Source: RPRB01 sp035543115 (lineage in GTDB: Bacteria; Myxococcota; Myxococcia; Myxococcales; Myxococcaceae). Taken from it: a DNA stretch of 64,000 nucleotides. Shown here piece by piece: positions 40,633 through 49,073 of this stretch; position 1 is the stretch's first letter; every line of letters begins with the position of its first letter. The DNA lies in assembly GCA_035543115.1 (NCBI GenBank), contig DATKKF010000020.1, forward strand, positions 39,666 through 103,665, written 5' to 3'. The notes beneath the pieces are model-generated. The model saw only the letters and a program-made list of their open reading frames with translations. It made no database searches and was not told the origin of the DNA. Position numbers and translations under genes: made by a program.

Positions 40633-42662
40633 AGATGCGGAGCATGACGGAGCCGCTCCGGTTCGACGACGACGCGCGCGCGGAGCTCGAGCAGAGTTTT
40701 GGTCTCACCGCCTTCCGGCCTGGCCAGGCCGAGGTGGTGGACTCGGTGCTCGCCGGCCGCAACGTGGTGGTGGTGATGCCCACCGGAGCCGGGAAGAGCC
40801 TCTGCTACCAGCTGCCCGCGGTGATGCTGAAAGGGCTGACGCTGGTCGTCTCGCCGCTCATCGCGCTGATGAAGGACCAGCTGGAGCAGCTGGAGGCGCG
40901 GGGCATCCCGGCGACGCTCATCAACTCCACGGTGCCCGAGCTCGAGCGGGCCGAGCGCATTCGCCGGATGCGGGCCGGGGCGTACCGGCTGGTCTACGTG
41001 GCGCCCGAGCGCTTCCGGAGCCCGAGCTTCCTCGACGCGCTGGACGAGGTGGGGGTGGAGCTCCTGGCAGTGGACGAGGCCCACTGCATCAGCCAGTGGG
41101 GGCACGACTTCCGTCCGGACTATGCGCTGCTCGGGCAAGTGCGGAAGCGGCTCCGTCCGCCGCGCACGGTGGCGCTGACCGCGACCGCCAGCCCCGAGGT
41201 GCGGGAGGACATCGTCAAGAGCCTGCTGATGAAGGACCCGCGGGTCTTCGTCGCCGGGTTCGACCGCCCCAACCTCTTCCTGGAGGTGCTGCGGGTCTCG
41301 GGGGACGAGGAGCGCCGGGCGGCGTGTGCCCGGGTCATCGCCGAGGGCGGGAGCGGCATCGTCTACTGCGCCACCCGGAAGCAGGCCGACGCGATGCAGG
41401 CCGCGCTCCGGCTCCGCGGGCACGATCCGGTCGTCTACCACGCAGGAATGGACGAGGCCGAGCGGCACAAGGCGCAGGACCGCTTCATGGGCGACCCCTC
41501 GGCGGTGGCGGTGGCAACCAACGCCTTCGGGATGGGGATCGACAAGGCGGACATCCGCTTCGTCATCCACGCCAACATCCCGCGGGCAGTGGAGGCCTAC
41601 TACCAGGAGGTGGGCCGGGCGGGCCGGGACGGGAAGCCGGCGCACGCGCTGCTCCTCTTCAACCACGCCGACGTCTTCACCCAGGAGCGGCTGATCGAGA
41701 GCAACCATCCCTCCGAGGCGGTCATCGCCGACGTGTGGAACGTGCTCCAGACGGCGGAGGTCTTCGCCCGGGGGCAGGAGGCGCTGGCCAGCGCGGTGGG
41801 AGCGAGCGAGTTCGAGGTCTCGGCGGCGCTCCGCATCCTCGAGCGCGAGGGCCTGCTGGAGATGCAGGCTCCGGGCGCCGGCACGTACGGCATCCGGGTG
41901 CTGGACCCGAAGGCGGACGTCCATGCCCGCCCGGCCAGGGCGCTGCTCGAGGCGCTGCATGCCGAGGCAGGCGCCGGGACGCTCTCCATCCAGCTCCGGG
42001 CGCTCGCCAGCCGCGTGGGCCTGCCGGACAAGGACCTGCGCCGGGCGCTGTCGGCGCTGGAGCGCGCGAAGGCGATCTCGGTCCGCAAGCCGTTCGCCGG
42101 CCGCGCCATCCGGCCGCTGCAGCGGGTGCCGTTCCACGCGCTGGACCTCTCGCTGGAGCGGGTGCGCCGTCAGGAGCGCCGGGCGCTGCTGCTGCTCCGC
42201 CGGATGACGGACTACGCCTACGCCAAGACGTGCCGGCGGGCGTTCGTGCTCGACTACTTCGGCGAGGACACGCGCCACCTGGACTGCAACGGCTGCGACG
42301 TCTGCTCGGGCCAGCGGACGCGGGTCGAGGCCCCCCCGCCGCGCACGACGGCGAAGGTCTCGGGAATCTACAAGTCGAAGGAGCGCGTCGCCGAGGGCCC
42401 GATGAACGACCAGGCCGCCGAGGCGCTGCGGCGCTTCCGCCGGGACCTCTCGCGGGACCTGGACGTGCCGCCGTTCATCCTCTTCACCGACAAGACGCTG
42501 CAGGCGCTGGCCACGGCGCTGCCGCTCAGCCGGGAGGACTTCCTGGCGGTGAAGGGCACCGGCGCAACCAGCTGGGAGCGCTTCGGGCCCAAGGTGGTGG
42601 AGATCTGCCGCGGCGCCGTCGAGGAGGCACGGAAGACCACCGCGACCGACTCTGCAAGCTGA
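40629..42662 (+). CDS. recQ: RecQ-family ATP-dependent DNA helicase
   Basis: 677 residues from GTG 40629, which has GGAGG six bases upstream and overlaps the radC stop; ATG 40635 and 40644 are alternatives. Helicase motifs: FGLTAFRPGQAEVVDSVLAG, Walker A VMPTGAGKSLCYQLP, VSPLIALMKDQLEQL, DEAH-box VDEAHCISQWGHDFRPDY, TATASPEVREDIV, ATNAFGMGIDKADIRFVIH, and YYQEVGRAGRDGKPAH. The RecQ-C-terminal zinc site uses Cys of KTCRRAF and DCNGCDVCSG. A winged helix and a C-terminal HRDC domain (LFTDKTLQALATALPLSRED) complete it. RecQ unwinds DNA in recombination and fork repair. Confidence 0.95.
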   Translation: MKMRSMTEPLRFDDDARAELEQSFGLTAFRPGQAEVVDSVLAGRNVVVVMPTGAGKSLCYQLPAVMLKGLTLVVSPLIALMKDQLEQLEARGIPATLINSTVPELERAERIRRMRAGAYRLVYVAPERFRSPSFLDALDEVGVELLAVDEAHCISQWGHDFRPDYALLGQVRKRLRPPRTVALTATASPEVREDIVKSLLMKDPRVFVAGFDRPNLFLEVLRVSGDEERRAACARVIAEGGSGIVYCATRKQADAMQAALRLRGHDPVVYHAGMDEAERHKAQDRFMGDPSAVAVATNAFGMGIDKADIRFVIHANIPRAVEAYYQEVGRAGRDGKPAHALLLFNHADVFTQERLIESNHPSEAVIADVWNVLQTAEVFARGQEALASAVGASEFEVSAALRILEREGLLEMQAPGAGTYGIRVLDPKADVHARPARALLEALHAEAGAGTLSIQLRALASRVGLPDKDLRRALSALERAKAISVRKPFAGRAIRPLQRVPFHALDLSLERVRRQERRALLLLRRMTDYAYAKTCRRAFVLDYFGEDTRHLDCNGCDVCSGQRTRVEAPPPRTTAKVSGIYKSKERVAEGPMNDQAAEALRRFRRDLSRDLDVPPFILFTDKTLQALATALPLSREDFLAVKGTGATSWERFGPKVVEICRGAVEEARKTTATDSAS

Positions 42663-42896
42663 GAGCGGGAGCCAGGGATACGGATGAGGCCGTACCGAAG
42701 CACGAGTTCCCGGTTCTGCCGGTTCGAACCAGGCCGTGCGACGGCCCCGGGCTCGAGACCTCGAGGACGCTCGCCACACAGCCACGGGGCGCGGAGTCCC
42801 CGCTGGCCCCGGACTCGCCAGGAGCCGAGGCAGCTCGCCCCGTTCGGCTCCCGGAAGACGAGCACTGTCTCGCTTCTCGAACGGCCGAGAGGAACG
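42663..42896. other. Non-coding gap after recQ (234 bases)
   Basis: I see no gene here. A perfect palindrome GGTTCGAACC (42721-42730) looks like a tRNA T-loop, but no acceptor or anticodon arm can be built around it on either strand. A short palindromic stretch GAGACCTCGAG follows. No intrinsic terminator with a U-run is visible between the convergent recQ and the minus-strand membrane-protein gene. Confidence 0.4.
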
Positions 42897-43250
42897 TCAG
42901 GGTTCGGCTGGATGCCGCCGCCGGAGGACCAGCTCGCGCACGAGCAGGGTCGTCGCCGCGAGCCCCAGCGCCAGCACGAACACGAACCCCACCGCCGTGG
43001 CGCCGAACATCAGCCGCACCGCGGACTCGCTGAGCCGCCCCTCGGTGTAGGCCTCCTTCAACGGGCCGAGCAGCCCGAGCCGCTCCAGCACCCGGGCGGG
43101 AAGCGCGTCGAGCGCGTACGACACCCGCAGCACCGCGGTGGACGGGGCCTGGATCCGGAGGGCCTCCACCACCACGCCGATGGCGAGGTACAGCGCCGAC
43201 AGCGCGAGCGCGTTCCCGGCGACCACCTGGAGGAAGCGCCTGGGGTTCAC
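42897..43250 (-). CDS. Hypothetical two-helix membrane protein
   Basis: 117 residues. First membrane helix near 12-30 (GNALALSALYLAIGVVVEAL), a polar middle of about 55 residues, and a second helix near 82-105 (FGATAVGFVFVLALGLAATT) followed by a basic tail (RELVLRRRHP). Family not recognised. Its ATG overlaps the stop of the large TPR gene by four bases, so it is likely a partner of that membrane TPR protein. Confidence 0.7.
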   Translation of the reverse strand: MNPRRFLQVVAGNALALSALYLAIGVVVEALRIQAPSTAVLRVSYALDALPARVLERLGLLGPLKEAYTEGRLSESAVRLMFGATAVGFVFVLALGLAATTLLVRELVLRRRHPAEP

Positions 43251-46200
43251 GGGGCCCGGGCCGCCCGCTTCTTGAGCCCGGGGAGGAGCTTCTTGACCCG
43301 GGCCATGTCGGGCGACTTCGGGGCGAGGCGGGTGAAGTTCACGTACTCCTCGTAGGCCCGGCGGGCGTCGCTGTCACCCCCGGCAGCGTACGCGTCGGCG
43401 AGCGCCAGCCGGGTCGGCCCGTCGGAGGGGTCGAGCTGCACCGCCTTGATGAGAAGCTCGCGCGCCTTGGTCTCGTCGCGCAGCTTCCGCAGCACCAGCC
43501 CCTGGGCCAGGGCCGCGTCGGAGAGGAAGGGCTGGAGCTCCACCGCCAGCTCGGCGCTGTGCTTGGCGTCCTGCACCCGGCCGCCGGCCAGCGCCACCCG
43601 CGACGCCGCCACCGCCGCGAGAGCCCGGTCGCTCGCCCGCGGCGCCGCCGACGACAGCCCCTGCAGCTTCGAGAGCTGGGGCTTGCCTGCCGCGGGCTTG
43701 AGCAGGACCTCGCCGGCGAGCCCGCAGACGCTGGTCGGGTCCTCGCGGGTCGCCGCCTGGTAGGCCTTCTGCGCCTGCGGGCTGTTGCCCTGCCGGACGA
43801 AGGCCCGGCCGATGGCGCAGAACACCTCGCTGTCCTTGGGTGCGAGGCTGTTCGCCTTCTGCAGCGCGGCGAAGCCGCCGCGCCCGTCGCCCCGGGCGAA
43901 GAGCAAGCTCGCCTTCAGCCGAAACGACTCGGGATCCTGCGGCTCGAGCCTCAGCGCGCGGCCGAGCGCCAGCTCCGACTCCTTCCACTTGCCCTGCTGC
44001 GCCAGCGCGAGCGCCACGTCCTTGTGCGCGGCGGCGCTGGACGGGTTCTCCGCCGCCCACCCCTCCGCCTGGACCAGCGCCTCGGCCGGCTTGGCCAGCG
44101 CGAGGGACACCCGGGCGAGCGCGTGGCGGCTCTCGCCATGGCTCCGGTTCCGCTGGATGGAGAGCTGGAGCGGCTCCACCGCCCGCTCGGGAGACCCCGA
44201 GAGCCACAGCAGCCGCCCCAGCGCACAGGCCCCCTCGTAGTCGCGCGGGTCGCGGCTCGCCCCCTCGAACTGGGCCTTGGCCCGATCGAGGATGCCGCGC
44301 TGCCAGTAGATCTTCCCCAGCGCCACCGCCACGTCTGCCCGGGGCCGCTTCGCCGCGGCGAGCGTGCGCTCGAGCACCGTCTGCGCCTTGTCCGGCTCGC
44401 CTTCGGCGGCGTCAGCCAAGGCCAGCCAGGCCACCGCCTCGATGGGGAACTTGCCCCCGACGGCCGTCCTCGCCAGCTCGGCCCGGGCGCGCTTCCAGTC
44501 CTTGAGCCGGCCCCAGGCGATGCCCCGGAGGAGCGCCATGCGCCGGCCGGTGTCGTCGGCGAAGCGCTGCAGGAGGTCGCGCTCTCGGTCGCGGCCGAGC
44601 AGCACCCGGCCCAGCGCCTCCTTGGCCTCCTCGCTCTTCGGCCTCTGCTTGACCGCCGTCTCGAGGGACTTCTGCGCCGCGGCGAGGTCGCCGCTCGCCC
44701 GGAGCGCGTCTCCCAGCGCCACCTGAAAGTCGAAGGCGCGCTTGCCGGCGCCGGAGGCCCCCTCGGTGAGCACCTTCACCGCCTGGTCGTGCGCGCCGTT
44801 CGCCGAGAGGAGCCGCCCGCGATCGAGCGCCCGGCGCGCGGCCATGTCCGGGGTCAACGACTCGGCGGCGAGCTTGTCCACCTCGGCGAGGGCCTGGGTC
44901 AGGTCCTGCTCCAGCGCGAGCCGGCTCTCGGCCTCGCCCAGCGCCCGGCCCGGGTGGTCGGGCGAGAGCTGCTCGGCGGTGCCGTAGACGGTGAGAGCGG
45001 CCGCGTCGTCGCCCGCCTCCCGGTAGTAGTCGCCGAGCGCGACCAGGGCCCGTACATTCCCGGCGTTCAGCTCGAGCGCGCGCTTGAAGTGGAGCACCGC
45101 TCCCTTGGCGTCGCCCCTGGCGAGGAGCAGCCGGCCTGCGGCGTCGTGGACCTCGCCCAGGTCCAGCGGGGAGTCGAGGATGGCCTTCCTGGCCGCGTCG
45201 CGCTCGGTCCCCTCGGCGGCCATCGCCCGGGCGACGAGCACCAGCCCGGGGTGGCTCGTCCCTGCCTTCGGGCGGGCGAGCGCCGCGAGCGCCTGGGCGC
45301 GGTCCTGCGGGGTTCCGCCGTGCTCGTCGGCGAGCACCGCGTGCGCGTAGGCCTTGAAGTCCCAGCCCTCGGCGCTGTCCTCCTCCATGCGCAGCGCCTG
45401 GGCGAGCGCGTCGAGCGCGGCCCTGTCGCCGGCGGCGGTGTCGAGCGCCAGCGCCTTGCGGGCCGTGGAGAGCGCGTCGGCGAGGTTCCGGCCATGGTTC
45501 ACCGCCCGGGTGTGCCGGTACACGAGCCCGCCGGCCACCGCGGCCACCAGGGTCACGCTGGCGATGGCCAGCTTCAGCGCGTGGACCTGGAGCCAGCTCC
45601 TCGACTGGGCCTTCTCGGCGACCTTCGCCCGAAGCGCCTTCTCGTACTCCTTGGCGATGGCCTCGGTGCTCCCGGTGGTGAGCGGCCGCTTCGCCACCGG
45701 CGTCTGACTGGTGGGTGACGGCGCGTCGGGCACGTCCGCGAGGAGGCTCGGCTCGGTGACGTCCTCGGCAGCAGGCTCGGCGCTCGCCGGGTAATCGGCC
45801 GGTCCCGGCGTGGTCGGTCCGTCCCCTGCCGCGGGGAAGGAGCCCGAGCCCGTCCGCTCGGGAAGCGGGGTGAACCCCGCGGCCTCGCTCAGCGCCTCGG
45901 GCGGAGGCGGAGGCGGAAAGGACCCGGTCCGCGTCGGGCGGACGGCTGGATTGCTTCCGGTGGGCGCCCCGTTGGCGCGGGGGGGGAGCGGGCGCTCCGG
46001 GGGGTTGTCGAGCACCGCCGGGCGGATGGTGGGCGCCGGCCCGCCGGAGAGCGCTCCTTGCGTCTGCTCGAGCCAGGCCCTGACCTGCTCGTCGCCGGGG
46101 GAGAGCGCCACCGCCTTGCGCAAGAGCGGGAGCGCCGAGCGGTACAGGCCCTTGGCCACCAGGACCTCGGAGATGAGGTGGTAGGCGAGCGGGTCCTGCC

Positions 46201-46450
46201 GGTCGACCGCAACCGCCCGGTCGAACTGCTCCATGGCCTCGGCGGGCCGGCCCAGCCCGATGAGCGCCTTCCCCCAGAGGACGTAGCCGTGGATGCTGTC
46301 CGGATGGTGGCCGAGCCCCTGCTGGCACACCTCGGCCGCCCTGGCGTTCTCGCCCTGTTCGACGAGCACCCGAGCCAGCTCCACGAACAGGGTGGAGGTG
46401 GGATCGGTGGCGAGGAGCTGCTCGTACCGCTCCACCAGGGATTCGGGCAT
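43247..46450 (-). CDS. Large membrane-anchored TPR protein
   Basis: 1067 residues from ATG 46450 (MPESLVERYEQLLATDPTST...). N-terminal TPR block (~1-125: PLAYHLISEVLVAKGLYRSA), a disordered Pro/Ser/Thr-rich linker (~130-265), one transmembrane helix near 287-310 (LKLAIASVTLVAAVAGGLVY), then about 20 TPR-like helical repeats to the C-terminus (e.g. GAVLHFKRALELNAGNVRAL). Topology would place the N-terminal TPRs in the cytoplasm and the long array in the periplasm, a scaffold bridging the inner membrane. Similar in plan to the zinc-ribbon TPR protein at 52158. Function unknown; an envelope or motility complex is a guess. Confidence 0.75.
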   Translation of the reverse strand: MPESLVERYEQLLATDPTSTLFVELARVLVEQGENARAAEVCQQGLGHHPDSIHGYVLWGKALIGLGRPAEAMEQFDRAVAVDRQDPLAYHLISEVLVAKGLYRSALPLLRKAVALSPGDEQVRAWLEQTQGALSGGPAPTIRPAVLDNPPERPLPPRANGAPTGSNPAVRPTRTGSFPPPPPPEALSEAAGFTPLPERTGSGSFPAAGDGPTTPGPADYPASAEPAAEDVTEPSLLADVPDAPSPTSQTPVAKRPLTTGSTEAIAKEYEKALRAKVAEKAQSRSWLQVHALKLAIASVTLVAAVAGGLVYRHTRAVNHGRNLADALSTARKALALDTAAGDRAALDALAQALRMEEDSAEGWDFKAYAHAVLADEHGGTPQDRAQALAALARPKAGTSHPGLVLVARAMAAEGTERDAARKAILDSPLDLGEVHDAAGRLLLARGDAKGAVLHFKRALELNAGNVRALVALGDYYREAGDDAAALTVYGTAEQLSPDHPGRALGEAESRLALEQDLTQALAEVDKLAAESLTPDMAARRALDRGRLLSANGAHDQAVKVLTEGASGAGKRAFDFQVALGDALRASGDLAAAQKSLETAVKQRPKSEEAKEALGRVLLGRDRERDLLQRFADDTGRRMALLRGIAWGRLKDWKRARAELARTAVGGKFPIEAVAWLALADAAEGEPDKAQTVLERTLAAAKRPRADVAVALGKIYWQRGILDRAKAQFEGASRDPRDYEGACALGRLLWLSGSPERAVEPLQLSIQRNRSHGESRHALARVSLALAKPAEALVQAEGWAAENPSSAAAHKDVALALAQQGKWKESELALGRALRLEPQDPESFRLKASLLFARGDGRGGFAALQKANSLAPKDSEVFCAIGRAFVRQGNSPQAQKAYQAATREDPTSVCGLAGEVLLKPAAGKPQLSKLQGLSSAAPRASDRALAAVAASRVALAGGRVQDAKHSAELAVELQPFLSDAALAQGLVLRKLRDETKARELLIKAVQLDPSDGPTRLALADAYAAGGDSDARRAYEEYVNFTRLAPKSPDMARVKKLLPGLKKRAARAP

Positions 46451-46462
46451 CGTTGTCAGCCG

Positions 46463-46879
46463 ATGAAGGCTACCACGCGCCCCCTCCTCGCCTGCCTGCT
46501 GCTCGGTGTCGTCGGATGTCACGAAGGGGGCGCAACCCAGGCGAAGCTGAAGAGCACCTACGAGGACTTCGAGGTCAAGGCGCGCTGGAGCGAGACCGCG
46601 GCGGTGGCGCAGCTGCTGGTCCCCGAGCGGCGCAGCCAGTTCCTCGCCGCGCGCGCCCGCGACGGCTCGGACCTGAGCATCACCGACATCGAGCTCTTGA
46701 ACGTGGCGCCCAGCGACGACGGCGGGCACGCCACGGTCACCTCGCGCTGGCGGTGGTTCCGTCTGCCGTCCACCTCCGAGCAGGCCCAGGAGACCAAGGC
46801 CGTCTGGGTCGCCCGGGACGGCGAGTGGTTGCTCGAGTCGATGCAGGGCGGGCCCTATCCGGACCTCGCGCCCCACTGA
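46463..46879 (+). CDS. Small hypothetical lipoprotein
   Basis: 138 residues from ATG 46463. Lipoprotein signal MKATTRPLLACLLLGVVGC with the lipobox Cys at 19. The mature part reads AKLKSTYEDFEVKARWSETA, LLVPERRSQFLAARARDGSD, then alternating strands (ATVTSRWRWFRLPSTSEQAQ, AVWVARDGEWLLESMQGG), like the NTF2/DUF4440-type fold of some lipoproteins. Its start codon is only 12 bases from the divergent start of the TPR gene, so their promoters must overlap each other's coding DNA. Confidence 0.7.
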   Translation: MKATTRPLLACLLLGVVGCHEGGATQAKLKSTYEDFEVKARWSETAAVAQLLVPERRSQFLAARARDGSDLSITDIELLNVAPSDDGGHATVTSRWRWFRLPSTSEQAQETKAVWVARDGEWLLESMQGGPYPDLAPH

Positions 46880-46885
46880 CCCGCC

Positions 46886-46929
46886 AAAAAAAGCGCCCAC
46901 CGCCCCGGGGCCGGCCGGGACGGTGGGCG
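46886..46929 (-). terminator. Intrinsic terminator for the minus-strand glycan operon
   Basis: The nine-base arms CGCCCACCG (46894-46902) and CGGTGGGCG (46921-46929) form a GC-rich stem with further pairing inside. On the minus strand the hairpin is followed by a seven-base T run (complement of A 46886-46892), a textbook Rho-independent terminator. It faces the operon ending at 47167 and would stop it before the lipoprotein gene. A second, weaker hairpin (GGGCGTCCC/GGGACACCC, 46932-46954) lies just upstream. The rest of the 287-base gap 46880-47166 shows nothing recognisable. Confidence 0.8.
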
Positions 46930-47166
46930 TCGGGCGTCCCCCGATGGGACACCCTCACATGGGCGCAGGAGCGAGCAACGCGGGTGCCACGGAGAGGTTT
47001 CAGTCGTTTCCTTGGCTTAGGAGGCGTTTTCACTGACGGTGTCGGCGCGTTTGCCCGGAACCACGACACTCCTGTCAGGGTCGCCCCGTCCCCAGGGCCA
47101 GCACGCGACGGAACCCGCGTTGCCCGCCACACACCATCCGGCGAGCCCAGCAGGCGACTCAGCCTG

Positions 47167-48126
47167 CTACGCCGCCGCCCGCTCCCCGTCCACCGAGCGA
47201 ATGGTGTCCTTCATCGAGTGCTGGGGCACCCAGCCCACGTCCGTCCTCCAGCGGCTCCCGTCCACCATGCAGAGGAACTGGATGTGGTCGAGCTCGGGTG
47301 GGGGGAAGCTCGCCAGCCGGTAACGGAACAGCGTTCCCAGCAGCGGCCTGGCGATCGGGTGCGGCACCGGGATCGGCGTCCGCCCGAGCTCACGGAGCAC
47401 CGCGGAGAGCGGCACCTCGCCCGGACCGACCACGTTGTACACGCCCCTCAGCCCCGGCTTCAGCGCCTCCACCATGGCCCGCGCCGCATCCTCCTGGTGG
47501 ATGAGCTGGAGCATCGGGTCGAACCCCGCCAGCACCCAGGGGTGCCGCAGTCGCAGGTAGTTCGATGGTGCGTTCCGGATGCTGGGCCCCACGATGTGCA
47601 CCGGCCGGAGGATGACCGTCTCGATGTCCGGGTGCCTCCAGAAGAACCCGTGGGCGAGCATGTCGACCTCGATCAGGTCGCGGACGCCCGAGAAGCGCGA
47701 GGCCGCCATCAGCGGCGCGTCCTCGGAGAGGAAGTTCGAGTTGTCCGGGCTCGGGCCGTAGACGTCGGCGCTGGAGAGCACCACGACCTTCTTCACCCCG
47801 TACTTCGCCACCGCGTCCAGCACCCGGGTGGTGCCCACCACGTTGAAGGAGTGGTGCTCCTCGGAGGACATCCGGGGGTCGTGCATGATCCCCATGTGGA
47901 TGACCGCCTTCACCTCGTGGATGCGGAAGACGTCCTCGGCCTTCTTCTTGCGGAGGTCGAGCTGGAAGAGCTCCACGTCCTTGGGCGCGCCGGGAAACGG
48001 CCGCCGGTCCAGGCCGACGATGCGCTCGGTGCGGTGCAGCAGCTTGGTGAGGGTGCGCCCGAGGTTGCCGCTGATGCCGGTGACCACCACCACCTGTCGT
48101 GATTCGGTGCTCATCGGCTCACTCAC
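47167..48126 (-). CDS. NAD-dependent epimerase/dehydratase (extended SDR)
   Basis: 319 residues from GTG 48126, which overlaps the acyltransferase stop (GTGA); ATG 48114 is an alternative. Extended short-chain dehydrogenase: VVVTGISGNLGRTLTKLLHR (TGxxGxxG), VIHMGIMHDPRMSSEEHHSF, NVVGTTRVLDAVAKYGVKKV, VVLSSADVYGPSPDNSN. The catalytic Tyr of the YxxxK motif is not obvious; FSGVRDLIEVDML stands at that place, so catalysis may be altered. It resembles sugar-nucleotide epimerase-like proteins of envelope clusters. Last gene of the operon, 200 bases before its terminator. Confidence 0.82.
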   Translation of the reverse strand: MSEPMSTESRQVVVVTGISGNLGRTLTKLLHRTERIVGLDRRPFPGAPKDVELFQLDLRKKKAEDVFRIHEVKAVIHMGIMHDPRMSSEEHHSFNVVGTTRVLDAVAKYGVKKVVVLSSADVYGPSPDNSNFLSEDAPLMAASRFSGVRDLIEVDMLAHGFFWRHPDIETVILRPVHIVGPSIRNAPSNYLRLRHPWVLAGFDPMLQLIHQEDAARAMVEALKPGLRGVYNVVGPGEVPLSAVLRELGRTPIPVPHPIARPLLGTLFRYRLASFPPPELDHIQFLCMVDGSRWRTDVGWVPQHSMKDTIRSVDGERAAA

Positions 48127-48971
48127 CAGAAGACGTTCTTCCGTTCCTCGAGACCCTGCTGGATCAACCCCTGGAGCGTGGTCTTCACCACCCGGACCTT
48201 CTTGTCCAGCTCGGTGTCCTCCTCGTCCGCGCTCCCGGAGAAGATCAGCGGGTCGCCGAAGTAGAGCCGGTACTTGGTGGGAAGCGGGAGAGGGGTGATC
48301 GTGACCGGGAGCGCAGGGAAGCCGATCAGCTTCCCCACCGAGCGGAGGTTCAGGATGGCCGGCGCCTGCTCCTCCGAGCCGATGATGGCCACCGGCACGA
48401 TGGGCGTCGCCGTCTCCAGGGCCAGCCGCATGAAGCCCAGGCCGAACTGCTTGAGCTGGTAGCGCTCGGGCCAGAGCTTGCTGATCCCCGGCACCCCCTC
48501 GGGGAACACCATCACCACCTCGCCCATCTCGAGGAGACGGCGGCAGTTCTCCGGCGTGCCGACGACCTGCCCACTCCGAGCAAAGATGGTGGACACGTAG
48601 GGCAGCGACGCGGCCCACTTCTCGGTCATCGCCCGGACCAGACGCGGCGGGTCGTGCTCGAGGAGCATCGCCACGCCCACCATCGCCCCGTCGATGGGGA
48701 TCTGCCCGGCGTGGTTGCCCACCAGGAGCACCCGTCCGCCGGGCACTCGCTCGATCCCGTGCGTCTCGACCCGGAAGTACTTCTTGTAGAGCCAGACGAA
48801 CGGCGCGATGGCGGACAGCGCGTAGTCCGGATCGAAGCCGAAGGGGTCGACCCCGAACTCGCCGTTGCTCCGCTCCGCCAGCGCCTCGAGCGTCGGCCCG
48901 CGGTCCCCGGCCAGCTCCAGGGTGAGCCGCTTCAGTCGCTGCCTCGTCTCCTCGCTCCAGCGCTCGAACAT
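48123..48971 (-). CDS. Lysophospholipid/diacylglycerol acyltransferase-like protein (LPLAT family)
   Basis: 282 residues from ATG 48971. Acyltransferase motifs: VLLVGNHAGQIPIDGAMVGV (block I; His and Asp are spaced as HX6D instead of the usual HX4D of PlsC), VFPEGVPGISKLW (FPEG block III), and ALETATPIVPVAIIGSEEQA (block IV). The HxGxxPxD form resembles the MGAT/TMEM68-like branch of LPLAT enzymes. It should transfer acyl groups to a lipid acceptor at the inner membrane. Preceded by 102 bases of non-coding DNA after the deacetylase and coupled by GTGA to the epimerase. Confidence 0.82.
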   Translation of the reverse strand: MFERWSEETRQRLKRLTLELAGDRGPTLEALAERSNGEFGVDPFGFDPDYALSAIAPFVWLYKKYFRVETHGIERVPGGRVLLVGNHAGQIPIDGAMVGVAMLLEHDPPRLVRAMTEKWAASLPYVSTIFARSGQVVGTPENCRRLLEMGEVVMVFPEGVPGISKLWPERYQLKQFGLGFMRLALETATPIVPVAIIGSEEQAPAILNLRSVGKLIGFPALPVTITPLPLPTKYRLYFGDPLIFSGSADEEDTELDKKVRVVKTTLQGLIQQGLEERKNVFW

Positions 48972-49073
48972 GGGCCCACCGTCCCTTCTAGCTGACTGCG
49001 GCCGCCCTGACCTCGCCGACTGCAGTCCGCCAGACGACACCCTGACCCGGACCCCGAGCGCGGCCTCCCTGAG

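Noticed and set aside
42721..42730. GGTTCGAACC resembling a tRNA T-loop after recQ
   Set aside because: No acceptor stem or anticodon arm can be built around it on either strand; a chance palindrome.
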